Part shown: positions 52,805 through 60,820 of the stretch, piece after piece
Numbering within the stretch: position 1 is the stretch's first letter
Layout: every line of letters begins with the position of its first letter
Translations under genes and position numbers: made by a program
NCBI RefSeq assembly: GCF_000698575.1
Contig: NZ_JFHD01000001.1
Span: forward strand, 698,738-762,737
Direction: 5' to 3'
Length of the DNA: 64,000 nucleotides
Source of the DNA: Caballeronia zhejiangensis
GTDB lineage: Bacteria; Pseudomonadota; Gammaproteobacteria; Burkholderiales; Burkholderiaceae
The notes under the pieces: model-generated
Told to the model about the DNA's origin: nothing
The model's database searches: none
What the model saw: only the letters and a program-made list of their open reading frames with translations

Positions 52805-53125
52805 TCACGGAGAAGGCCGCGCAATTCCACCTGCGGGTAGGCCGCTTCTTTGTCGACTTGTTTCAATTATGACATCATGAAGCAAAGGTGGAATCTCCTC
52901 GCTTTCTTTCTCTTTTAGTCTTCCGGTTCGGATTTCCAACGTGAAACAGGTCAGCCCGCTTATCGCCGGGCATACCAGGATGAATTCAGGAATATCCTGC
53001 CTTGTGCCGTCGCCATACAGCGAATCTACGTAGGCTATTGTTACAACCCAGCCAACCCCTTCATATTCTCTTTGCCATACAACGTGTCTGCAGTATCGCC
53101 CACCGGAATCTTCCTGATATTTCAT
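52805..53125 (-). CDS. Candidate T6SS immunity protein, 3' part of a frameshifted gene
   Basis: This 106-codon frame begins with an ATG that has no ribosome-binding site and overlaps the end of the upstream frame 53061-53450. It holds a compact domain with several cysteines (GGRYCRHVVWQREYEGVGW, then FILVCPAISGLTCFTLEI). Joined to the upstream frame at the CGCGCGC run 53126-53132, the two give a lipoprotein-like protein of about 210 residues. The separate start is probably not used. Confidence 0.55.
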   Translation of the reverse strand: MKYQEDSGGRYCRHVVWQREYEGVGWVVTIAYVDSLYGDGTRQDIPEFILVCPAISGLTCFTLEIRTGRLKEKESEEIPPLLHDVIIETSRQRSGLPAGGIARPSP

Positions 53126-53450
53126 CGCGCGCCGTTGTTGCAGAGGTGGGCTCAGGTTCGTAGCCCGACGGGGTACGCGGAATTCTACAGTTAAACGAGA
53201 GTTCCGCTTTGATAGGCCGTCGATTCACCTGTATATCCAGAGAAAAGACCGTAGAGAGCACATCCTCACTGATATTATATTTTGAAGACGTAATCTGCCC
53301 CGCCAGCGATTGGCCGATTCCATACCGGCAATTCTCTCTAATCATATCAAGAGTTTCCCGCACGCTTGGATCCACTTTACTAACCAGATTACCCGCGGCA
53401 TCACAAGAACTAGCCCAAAGCAATAGGCATGTTACGAAAAAACTTTTCAT
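53061..53450 (-). CDS. Candidate T6SS immunity lipoprotein, 5' part of a frameshifted gene
   Basis: The Met at 53450 opens a signal sequence with a lipobox (MKSFFVTCLLLWASSC), so the mature protein would be anchored in the envelope at Cys16. About 90 residues follow (SVRETLDMIRENCRYGIGQS, then ELSFNCRIPRTP) before the frame goes astray near TSATTAR. Dropping one base, or gaining two, in the run 53126-53132 joins it to the 52805-53125 frame. An envelope lipoprotein encoded next to a cell-wall-targeting effector fits an immunity role, by inference. The frame is open upstream to 53930, but that part is not counted. Confidence 0.6.
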   Translation of the reverse strand: MKSFFVTCLLLWASSCDAAGNLVSKVDPSVRETLDMIRENCRYGIGQSLAGQITSSKYNISEDVLSTVFSLDIQVNRRPIKAELSFNCRIPRTPSGYEPEPTSATTARDEISGRFRWAILQTRCMAKRI

Positions 53451-53820
53451 TAAAGGGGCTCTTCTAAAGAAATCTTCCGGCCAGTTCAGATCCTCCCCGT
53501 TCGGACCTTTGGAAACGGCGACATCCGCCAATGTAGTTAACGCGTTCACGAAAGATGTCGAACGATCCACGAGCCCGTTCATGTGGGTGCGCTCTTTCCG
53601 GTCGCCCCCGTATAATTGACGGCGGCGGCACAATTTGTGAACGATTGGCTGAAGTACCTCTCCTTTCCCGGGGTATTGATTTTTTTCCGCGCCCGCTCCT
53701 GCCAAGTCAAACAGGATCCGCTCGGGGAACGCAGAATATGCCTGTCGCTCAATCCTCCCGTCACATTCCATTCTCGAGAAACCGCCATCTTTAAACAAAG
53801 CGACAGTCGTCACCGCTTGC
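53451..53820. other. 370-bp AT-rich gap with open but unidentified frames
   Basis: The minus strand is open in phase with the lipoprotein start (for example TSFVNALTTLADVAVSKGPN). A second frame at 53579-53788 is also open. Neither resembles a known protein. It may be debris of an older immunity or effector gene. Confidence 0.4.
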
Positions 53821-54486
53821 TCACGGCAGTCTGTATTGAGAAGCTCGACTAGCGTCCCGGAATTTCGAGAACGCGCCCGGCGCGAGGCGTAAAGCGGGAA
53901 AGCATGCCGCAGAGACATCTGACGACGCATAGTAAAGAATCATAGAACCATCTTGCAGTGGCGAGAACGTGATTGGGAGATTCGCCAGTTCAACTTCCCA
54001 ATCTGTTTCATCAAGGCACGCTCGATTATTCTTGTTCGCCTGTCTGAAGCTAGTCCTAGCCGCATCGACGAGTTCTGGGCGAAGGAAAAGACGATCATCC
54101 TGCCGAGTCGCAATGTTGTAGATAAGATTCAAATCAAGCCGTCTTCCGGTTTCCTTTTCTAGCGCAACCGCGTATTGATACGACGACGAGTGTATTCCGT
54201 CACATATCATAGTTCCTGAAACCTCCAAAATGACTACCTTATTTACATCAATAACCTTCTTCAATGTAGCATTGTATTTCCCGAGAGATTCCATTCCTTT
54301 TGCCGCATCTAAACAATCTTTCGCATCAGCCTCAACACGCATTCTCAGTGCATGGAGCGACTTCCTCAGCATTGGAGAAGCGTTTTGAACTGGCGGCAGC
54401 GGACCGATCTCCACGGCCTCCGACTTGGCATAGGAAAAGGATGTTCGCAGCATTGCGAACAACAACAAAGTGGCGAGGCGCTTCAT
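53821..54486 (-). CDS. Exported protein, candidate immunity to the adjacent lytic effector
   Basis: This 221-residue protein has a signal peptide (MKRLATLLLFAMLRTSFSYA) and four cysteines in the mature part, consistent with a periplasmic location. GAGGA lies nine bases before the ATG. It follows the effector gene by 17 bp, the usual place of a T6SS immunity gene. Base composition is clearly more AT-rich than the flanking core genes, as expected for an exchanged module. No domain is recognised. Confidence 0.7.
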   Translation of the reverse strand: MKRLATLLLFAMLRTSFSYAKSEAVEIGPLPPVQNASPMLRKSLHALRMRVEADAKDCLDAAKGMESLGKYNATLKKVIDVNKVVILEVSGTMICDGIHSSSYQYAVALEKETGRRLDLNLIYNIATRQDDRLFLRPELVDAARTSFRQANKNNRACLDETDWEVELANLPITFSPLQDGSMILYYASSDVSAACFPALRLAPGAFSKFRDASRASQYRLP

Positions 54487-54503
54487 AGTTCAATGTCCTC
54501 TAT

Positions 54504-55646
54504 TCAAGCGGGGCGTTGTGGGGTGAAGTCCACGTACACTTGCGATATCGTCGCTGATTGTCCCCAAGTCGGCGTTTGTCGCGGACGAGAAACAATTTTC
54601 TGTCTTGCGTATGTCAGCGTCGCACTCGTCGACGTGTCTGTCGTATCGCCGCGATATCGAAGAAGATATGCAGCGTATTGCTGCCGATCGTCGTAGCCAT
54701 TTGCACCTCCGTTCACCAGAATCGACATTCTCCCTACTGTCTCAGTGGTAATTCCTGCATCAGCAATACGCAAAATGTTAGTGGTTCCCATAAAATGCTT
54801 CCAGACCCAAAAGAAGCCAGCGCTGTCGCAAGCATTTGAACCTATAGAGACTAGGAGCTCAGGGTCATAGCGCGGATACCATCGTCTCGTATCACGGTGC
54901 GTATGCCCTTGAGAATCAACAGTTGGTGCGCCCGACCAATAGTGATTTGACGTTTGCGTAATTCTTCGGTCTGTGTACTGGCCCGAAGTGTTCGGCGCAA
55001 ACGCGCGAAACTTCCCATAGTCATCATATAGCGTCGGCCACGTAAGCTGCATCAGACCGCGACCATAAAACGCTTGGTAATACTGCACATTCCCAGATGT
55101 CCCGCGACCTTGCCCATCCTCACGAGCGGTTCTCATTAGTCCGGTCTCAATATAGGCCTGCGATAAAAAGGCGACCTGGCGTTCCGCAGTTGAAAATTGA
55201 TACTTTCGAAATGCGTTGCAAAGATCTGTGTGCGAAATCGTTCCGCCGTTCAGACGCCCGCGAGCCGTCTCCCAACTGAGAGTAGCTCCCGCACGATTTA
55301 ATCCATAGCGACGTGGGAGAAGCTGGGTGAGTTCATCAAGGCTCAGCCACCCACACTTTCTGAAATGGCGAACAAATTCCAACGGATGAAAAGACCAAAG
55401 CTTCTGTCCCGCGGGCAACCCCGTCTTGTCCCAGAACTGAAACGACTCCAACAGTTTCAAAAACGCCGCGTAACCTGCATCGTTGCCGTGATAGAACTCA
55501 CCTTCGTCCTTCAGCTTGCGATAAGTGCCGTGCGCAAGTTCAAAGGTGTCGACCAGATCCATCATCGGATCGAGCCTCGGCAGGTTCGCTGCGTTGTCGG
55601 CAGCGGTCAGGCCCGCCGCCGGAAGGAAGGGTGGGCTGATAATCAT
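54504..55646 (-). CDS. T6SS lytic effector, GH19/lysozyme-like peptidoglycan hydrolase
   Basis: This 380-residue protein has no signal peptide. An N-terminal region (1-130, starting MIISPPFLPAAG) probably serves for loading onto VgrG. A glycoside hydrolase family 19-like domain follows at about 135-330: VAFLSQAYIETGLM carries the candidate catalytic Glu, then AFYGRGLMQLTWPTLYDDYG, with ISILVNGG-type sequence later (MSILVNGGANGYDDRQQY). It starts three bases after the vgrG stop and is followed by two exported or lipoprotein genes that are candidate immunity proteins. Peptidoglycan or chitin-like glycan cleavage is predicted. Confidence 0.85.
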   Translation of the reverse strand: MIISPPFLPAAGLTAADNAANLPRLDPMMDLVDTFELAHGTYRKLKDEGEFYHGNDAGYAAFLKLLESFQFWDKTGLPAGQKLWSFHPLEFVRHFRKCGWLSLDELTQLLPRRYGLNRAGATLSWETARGRLNGGTISHTDLCNAFRKYQFSTAERQVAFLSQAYIETGLMRTAREDGQGRGTSGNVQYYQAFYGRGLMQLTWPTLYDDYGKFRAFAPNTSGQYTDRRITQTSNHYWSGAPTVDSQGHTHRDTRRWYPRYDPELLVSIGSNACDSAGFFWVWKHFMGTTNILRIADAGITTETVGRMSILVNGGANGYDDRQQYAAYLLRYRGDTTDTSTSATLTYARQKIVSRPRQTPTWGQSATISQVYVDFTPQRPA

Positions 55647-55649
55647 GAA

Positions 55650-58019
55650 TCAACGCGTCAGTGGATAAGAATTGGTCGGCTTAAAATCGCTCGCAGGCAG
55701 CCCGGGTAATGGCTTATCGGCGTTCTCCGGCCCCTCGAACGTAAACGACCCCGCCTTGATCCTGAAGTCCCCCGGACAAATCACCTCGACACTTCCGTTC
55801 TCGATCTTGATCGCCGCGCCGCCGCTCGCCAGCACCGCCTTCGTCTTGCCATTGACCAGCACGTTCGCGTTCGCGCTCGACAGGTGCAGTTGCTGATCGG
55901 CGAACACATCCATGGGCGCATCCTGCGCTTGCACCTCGATCTTCCCCTTCGAAAAGACCTTGATGCCCAGTCGAAGCGCGCATAGCGAAATCAGTTCGCC
56001 CGCCACCATGCGCAGTCGCCGCGTAATACTCACGTCCATGTCCTGGCCCGCGCTTACGATCACGTTCTCACCCGCTGAATGCTGCGTCGACTTCGGCGTC
56101 ACGAACGCCATACCGCCCGGGGCGCTAGCCAGCAGCCCCGCATCGCGAAGCTGATCGAGCGCTTGCAGCAAGGCCGATTGCGTGGCTCGATCAGCCGGAT
56201 CGGCTTTCGCCTGCGTGGTCGCCGTCGCCAGATCCGTCACACGTTGCAGTGCGGCCTTCAACTGCTGTATTGCCGCGGGCATTTCAAGGTGCGGCGTGTC
56301 GACTCCGGCGGCCGCGTCCGCCGAGAGAAACAGTCCTTTCGCCGCGCGCATCGTGCCCCACGCCTGCGTCGTGATTTCGAAGCCCTCTCCGCGAGGAAGC
56401 TTCTTACTGTTGAGCAGATAGCCCTGGTTCACCGCCGACTGGCAGTACACCGTGGCGATGCGCGCACTTTCCTTACCTTGCAGATCGTTGAACACGACTT
56501 CCGCGCCGAGCAGCGGCGAGCGCCAGATGGCGTAACTGAACAAGGAATCCGTGCCCCGCACCAAGTCAGGATGCGAATAGTCATGCAACGCGCCGGAAAT
56601 GTGTAGGCGATCGATGTCAGCATGCGCGCCCGAGAGCAGAACTTCCGTGGACGGAAGCAAGGGCGAATGAAAGCCGCCTTGATACGACGAGAACGGACGC
56701 AGCAGACGCAGCTTCAGCAGTTGCTTGTCAGTATTGCCCGTTCCTTGCAGGAACTTGGGCAGAACGGGATACCGGCCGTGTTCATCCATACAGCCGTAAG
56801 GCGACGAGTCGAACGTCGTGACCACGCCGACGACCGGACCCTTCAGAAACCGCCAATCGCGCTCGTACACGAATTCGGGGCGGTAGGCGAGATGCGCGGG
56901 CATTGCCTTGAAGCGCACGAGCGCCGGTTTCGTGCGGCTGCCCGTCATCGTCATCGTTTCGATCACGAAGCCGTATGGCGCGCTGGCAAGCTTCGTGTTG
57001 ATCAGCCTCACCACGATGCCCGGCGCCACGCCCTTCGCATTGGTCTTGCCGGAGATCTTCGCTTGCTTCGCGATCTGCTCGTCGCGCCGCGTTTGCGCGA
57101 GCGCTTCGCCCTGCTGCCGCGTCAGATGAAACTCCGCGCTGCGGTTGATCTGACCGAACACCGAGCGATCGTCAGCCGTGCCTGAAACCTTCGCTGTGGC
57201 CCGCAGAGGATCTTCGGGCGTGCGGTAATTGCGCTCCCATACTTCTATCGATGCCGGCACCAGCGCGCGTGCCTCACTAATCGACAGCACCGCTTCGTGC
57301 CAATTGTTGTTGAGCCCGGAATCCGGCATCAGCGGTATGTCGATTGAGCGCACGTAACCGCGCGGATTGTCCGTGAACACCAATGTGTCCAGTTGCCCGT
57401 CCTGGCCGCGCGCCTGTTTATAGAACCACGCAATGCCTTTTCGTTTCGCGTGACGAGTGATCATGTCCCAAACGGACTCCTCGTACATCACGATCTGTTC
57501 CATCTTCTCCTGCGCGCCTTCCAGATGGAACTCGACATCGAAGGCGTCGAAGTTCGTCCGGTCGATCAGCAGTTGCGTGACCAGCTCCTGAAACGTCACG
57601 TTGCTGAAGACATCCGATTTCTGCACTTGCTTGCAAAGGGCGGCGAACCTTGGCTCGATGCGGATTTTATAAGTGGCCTCGTCCCGGTTTGTCCCGATGC
57701 GTTTGCATCGGGTGACGACGCCATTGAACGTCGCGGCCTCGTGATTGACAGGCGCGACGTAGTCGACCGAGGGCACGGCCACCCGCTCGTCGATCTGCAG
57801 CCCTGCACGTCGCCCGACCACGGTCTTGCCGTCGATGTCGAGCTGCGGCGAGGTCACCGTCACATCGACCTTATAGTCCTCGCACAGGCCCGCTTTTACT
57901 TTGAATTTCAGAACATCCAGATCGAGATCCAGCGTGCCGATCCACACGTTCAAAATCTGCGCAAGGCGCGCACTCGGATGGCGCAGCGCGTCGGTCAGAT
58001 TTTTCGTCACAGCATTCAT
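55650..58019 (-). CDS. vgrG: Type VI secretion spike protein VgrG
   Basis: This 789-residue VgrG has a gp27-like base (YEESVWDMITRHAKRKGIAWFY near 190), a gp5-like OB region, and a DUF2345 beta-helix end from about residue 655 (LRLGIKVFSKGKIEVQAQ, VLVNGKTKAVLASGG). No toxic extension is present. An AAGGAT box precedes the ATG. It is the first gene of the secretion operon, with the effector next, so the effector is very likely its cargo. The AT-rich promoter region lies at 58020-58140. Confidence 0.95.
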   Translation of the reverse strand: MNAVTKNLTDALRHPSARLAQILNVWIGTLDLDLDVLKFKVKAGLCEDYKVDVTVTSPQLDIDGKTVVGRRAGLQIDERVAVPSVDYVAPVNHEAATFNGVVTRCKRIGTNRDEATYKIRIEPRFAALCKQVQKSDVFSNVTFQELVTQLLIDRTNFDAFDVEFHLEGAQEKMEQIVMYEESVWDMITRHAKRKGIAWFYKQARGQDGQLDTLVFTDNPRGYVRSIDIPLMPDSGLNNNWHEAVLSISEARALVPASIEVWERNYRTPEDPLRATAKVSGTADDRSVFGQINRSAEFHLTRQQGEALAQTRRDEQIAKQAKISGKTNAKGVAPGIVVRLINTKLASAPYGFVIETMTMTGSRTKPALVRFKAMPAHLAYRPEFVYERDWRFLKGPVVGVVTTFDSSPYGCMDEHGRYPVLPKFLQGTGNTDKQLLKLRLLRPFSSYQGGFHSPLLPSTEVLLSGAHADIDRLHISGALHDYSHPDLVRGTDSLFSYAIWRSPLLGAEVVFNDLQGKESARIATVYCQSAVNQGYLLNSKKLPRGEGFEITTQAWGTMRAAKGLFLSADAAAGVDTPHLEMPAAIQQLKAALQRVTDLATATTQAKADPADRATQSALLQALDQLRDAGLLASAPGGMAFVTPKSTQHSAGENVIVSAGQDMDVSITRRLRMVAGELISLCALRLGIKVFSKGKIEVQAQDAPMDVFADQQLHLSSANANVLVNGKTKAVLASGGAAIKIENGSVEVICPGDFRIKAGSFTFEGPENADKPLPGLPASDFKPTNSYPLTR

Positions 58020-58523
58020 ACGCGATCCTTATTCTGTTCAACGAACTCAAGCATTAATCGTTTTTCTTTGGACCGATGAATTTAGGATTGCATCACAAAT
58101 AGGTCAACCCGGCTGATCGGTATTTGTTTGACATTCACGACCTATTGATTAAAGAAATCAGAATTCGGACATCGCCCATACCATGAGATCGAAGCGCGTG
58201 ATTGAAAGAATGAGAAATTGCCTTTGAGCAGCAGACTTGAAGAATCGAGAGAAAATTCAACTCTTCTTCACCGATCCGATCGGGGTGAGGAAGCCGGATC
58301 GCACATTCTTTCAACTCGCTGTCCAGAGCGAACACTCGCTGCGTCGCGGGCCATACAGGAAAACCCGGATCAAATCCCGCCCCGCCCTCCACCCCGTGTT
58401 CGAACTATTCGAAAGCCCGCTTCAACGATTTCGCATATCACTCGCGCTCAGCAGCCGCTACATTTCTTCTGTCCCGCCGCGTCCCGCGCGAGCAGGGACG
58501 CAAAAACAAATACGGAGACAGAC
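58020..58523. other. 504-bp gene-free region between vgrG and the MFS gene
   Basis: This divergent control region has an AT-rich half next to vgrG (58020-58270) and a GC-rich half next to the transporter. Open frames on the plus strand (from 58218 and 58237) have no ribosome-binding site and no family likeness, so they were left out. No operator palindrome stood out. Confidence 0.6.
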
Positions 58524-59852
58524 GTGGAAATCGATGCGACCAACATGCCGCAAGGCGCGGCATCGCCCGCTGCGTCACACGATGCGGCCACTGCGGACCG
58601 GATCTTTCGCCGCCTCGCGCTGCAAATCCTGCCGATCCTGATGTTCGCGTACATCACGTCGTACATCGATCGCGTGAATGTGAGCTTCGCGAAGCTGCAG
58701 ATGGCGCAGCAACTCGGTTTCTCCGATGCCGTGTTCGGCTTCGGCGCGGGCATCTTCTTTCTCGGCTATGTGGTCTTCGAAGTGCCGAGCAACATCATCC
58801 TGCAACGCGTCGGCGCGCGCCGATGGATCACGCGCATCATTCTGTCGTGGGGCATCGTGTCGGGCCTCACGGCCTTCGTCTCCACGCCCATGCAGTTCTA
58901 TGTGATGCGCTGCCTGCTCGGCGTCGCGGAAGCGGGCTTCATTCCGGCGATCGTCTTCTATATCGGCCAGTCGTTTCCGCGCAACCGCCGCGCGCGCATC
59001 CTCAGCATGTTCTATGCGGCGCTCGCGCTGGCGGGTCTCATCGGTTCGCCGCTGACCGGGTTCATCATGCAGTACTTCGATGGTCTCATGCAGTTGCCAG
59101 GCTGGAAGTGGATCTTCATCGTCGAGGCATTGCCCGCGTTTCTCGCGGCGGTCTATACATGGAAGGGACTCGACGACGACGTCACCCAAAGCCCGCGTTT
59201 CAGCGAAACGGATCGCGCGTTGTTGTCGCGCGTGCTCGCCGAGGATCGCGCGGTAACGGCGCAATCGAATCACAAGGGCCTCTTCACCAGCGCGCTCGTG
59301 TGGGCGTTCTGCCTCATCTATTTTCTCGATGTCTTCGGCATCTACGGCTACACCTTCTGGGCCCCGACGATGATCAAGTCGATGGGCATCTCCGGCGACT
59401 TCGCGATCGGCGCGCTCGCCGCATTGCCGAACGCGGTCGCGGTCGTCGTGATGGTCATGTTCGGCCGCAGCGCGGACAAGCGCGGCGAGCGGCGCTTGCA
59501 CGTCGCGGCGCTGCTGCTGATGGGCGCGGTGGGCTTGTCGCTGTCGGTGCTCTGGCATGACAACCTGTGGCTCGGCATGATCGCGCTGTGCATCGCGAAT
59601 GCGGGATTGCTGTCGTTTCCGCCGCTCTTCTGGAGCATGCCGACGGCCGTGCTCGGACAGGCCGCGGCGGCGGTCGGCATCGCATGGATCAGCGCGTTCG
59701 GCAATCTCGGCGGCTTCTTCGGCCCATATGTAGTCGGCTTTCTGAAGCAGGCTTCCGGCAGCATGACGCTGCCGATCTTCTCGATGGTCGGCTGCCTCGC
59801 GCTCGGCATCGTTCTCACGATGCTGCTGCCCAAGCGCCTCGTGAACCGCTGA
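58524..59852 (+). CDS. MFS transporter, anion:cation symporter (ACS) family
   Basis: This 442-residue protein has 12 helices. Typical ACS parts are FAYITSYIDRVNVSFAKL in helix one, VPSNIILQRVGARRWI in motif A, and GVAEAGFIPAIVFYIGQ. Family members import carboxylates such as glucarate, tartrate or phthalate. The GTG at 58524 has GGAG seven bases upstream; an ATG at 58545 is an alternative. The dehydrogenase gene follows by 41 bp, suggesting uptake and oxidation of a hydroxy acid. Confidence 0.9.
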   Translation: MEIDATNMPQGAASPAASHDAATADRIFRRLALQILPILMFAYITSYIDRVNVSFAKLQMAQQLGFSDAVFGFGAGIFFLGYVVFEVPSNIILQRVGARRWITRIILSWGIVSGLTAFVSTPMQFYVMRCLLGVAEAGFIPAIVFYIGQSFPRNRRARILSMFYAALALAGLIGSPLTGFIMQYFDGLMQLPGWKWIFIVEALPAFLAAVYTWKGLDDDVTQSPRFSETDRALLSRVLAEDRAVTAQSNHKGLFTSALVWAFCLIYFLDVFGIYGYTFWAPTMIKSMGISGDFAIGALAALPNAVAVVVMVMFGRSADKRGERRLHVAALLLMGAVGLSLSVLWHDNLWLGMIALCIANAGLLSFPPLFWSMPTAVLGQAAAAVGIAWISAFGNLGGFFGPYVVGFLKQASGSMTLPIFSMVGCLALGIVLTMLLPKRLVNR

Positions 59853-59893
59853 GCATTTTCAAACTTACACGACAACATGAAGAGAGACACAGC

Positions 59894-60766
59894 ATGAAGC
59901 AACGCATCGGCATGATCGGTGTCGGCCTGATGGGGCACGGCATCGCGCGTAACGTGATGAAGCATGGTTATCCGCTGACGGTCGTCGAGCATCCCGGCAA
60001 TCAGCCGCTCGACGAACTGCTCGCGGGCGGCGTGAAGACCGTCGCGAACGGCGAGGCGCTCGCGCGCGCATCGGACATCGTCATTCTGTGCGTGACGGGC
60101 TCGCCCGAAGTCGAAGCGGTACTGACCGCACCCGATGGCGTGCTCGCGGGATTGCAGCCGGGCGCGATCGTCATCGACTGCTCGACGGCGGTGCCCGCAT
60201 CGACGCAGCGCATGGCGGCGCTCGTGAAGGAAGCGGGCGGCCTCTTCGTCGATGCGCCCATGACGCGCACCGCGAAAGAAGCGCATGAAGGGCGGCTGAA
60301 TCTGCTGGTCGGCGCTTCGGCCGAGCTGTTCGCGCGCATCGAGCCGTTGCTGCGTACCTATGCGGAGAACGTGACGCTCGTCGGCGATGTGGGCGCGGGA
60401 CACAGCATGAAGCTGCTGCACAACTTCGTGTCGCTCGGCACGATCGCGCTGATCTCGGAAGCGGCGGCCTGCGCGAAACGCGCGGGCGTCGATGCGCAGA
60501 CTTTCGTCGATGTCCTCGCGAAAGGCGGCGGTGGTGGCGCGGCGCTCGAGCGGCTGCGTCCGTCGCTTATCGACGGCGATCCGTCGGGCATGCCGTTTCA
60601 CATGTCCAATGCGTTGAAGGATCTCGGCTACTACGTGACGATGGCCGGCGACAACAACGCCGTCGATGCGATCGCCGGCGCCGTGCGCGCGACGTATGCG
60701 GATGCGGTCGAGCAAGGCGGCGCGCATCGTACTTTGCTGGAGTTGCCGAGGTTGCTGGGCGATTGA
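59894..60766 (+). CDS. Beta-hydroxyacid dehydrogenase family protein (GarR/GlxR/HIBADH-like)
   Basis: This 290-residue NAD(P)-dependent enzyme has the nucleotide motif IGMIGVGLMGHGIARNV, the substrate loop FVDAPMTRTAKEAHEGRL (usually DAPVSGG), and the catalytic Lys in GHSMKLLHNFV. The departure in the substrate loop points to a substrate other than tartronate semialdehyde. The ATG at 59894 is placed at the start of similarity. It is probably co-transcribed with the ACS-type transporter and ends at a terminator. Confidence 0.9.
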   Translation: MKQRIGMIGVGLMGHGIARNVMKHGYPLTVVEHPGNQPLDELLAGGVKTVANGEALARASDIVILCVTGSPEVEAVLTAPDGVLAGLQPGAIVIDCSTAVPASTQRMAALVKEAGGLFVDAPMTRTAKEAHEGRLNLLVGASAELFARIEPLLRTYAENVTLVGDVGAGHSMKLLHNFVSLGTIALISEAAACAKRAGVDAQTFVDVLAKGGGGGAALERLRPSLIDGDPSGMPFHMSNALKDLGYYVTMAGDNNAVDAIAGAVRATYADAVEQGGAHRTLLELPRLLGD

Positions 60767-60779
60767 AGTTGCGATAAAA

Positions 60780-60802
60780 AAAGCCGCTCATCGAGCGGCT
60801 TT
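60780..60802. terminator. Bidirectional Rho-independent terminator
   Basis: AAAGCCGCTC pairs with GAGCGGCTTT around an ATC loop, with A-runs on one side and Ts on the other. It sits between the convergent dehydrogenase and ilvD genes. Confidence 0.92.
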
Positions 60803-60820
60803 CCCTGGCGCTTTAAAGCC

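Noticed and set aside
53061..53930. Single 289-residue minus-strand protein covering the lipoprotein gene
   Set aside because: Its first part overlaps the end of the 221-residue gene and resembles nothing. The signal peptide at 53450 marks the real start.
58218..58523. N-terminal extension of the MFS transporter of about 100 residues
   Set aside because: It lacks membrane character and a ribosome-binding site. The GTG at 58524 has both a GGAG box and the family start.
59567..59893. N-terminal extension of the beta-hydroxyacid dehydrogenase
   Set aside because: It overlaps the MFS gene in another frame, and the nucleotide-binding motif begins right after 59894.
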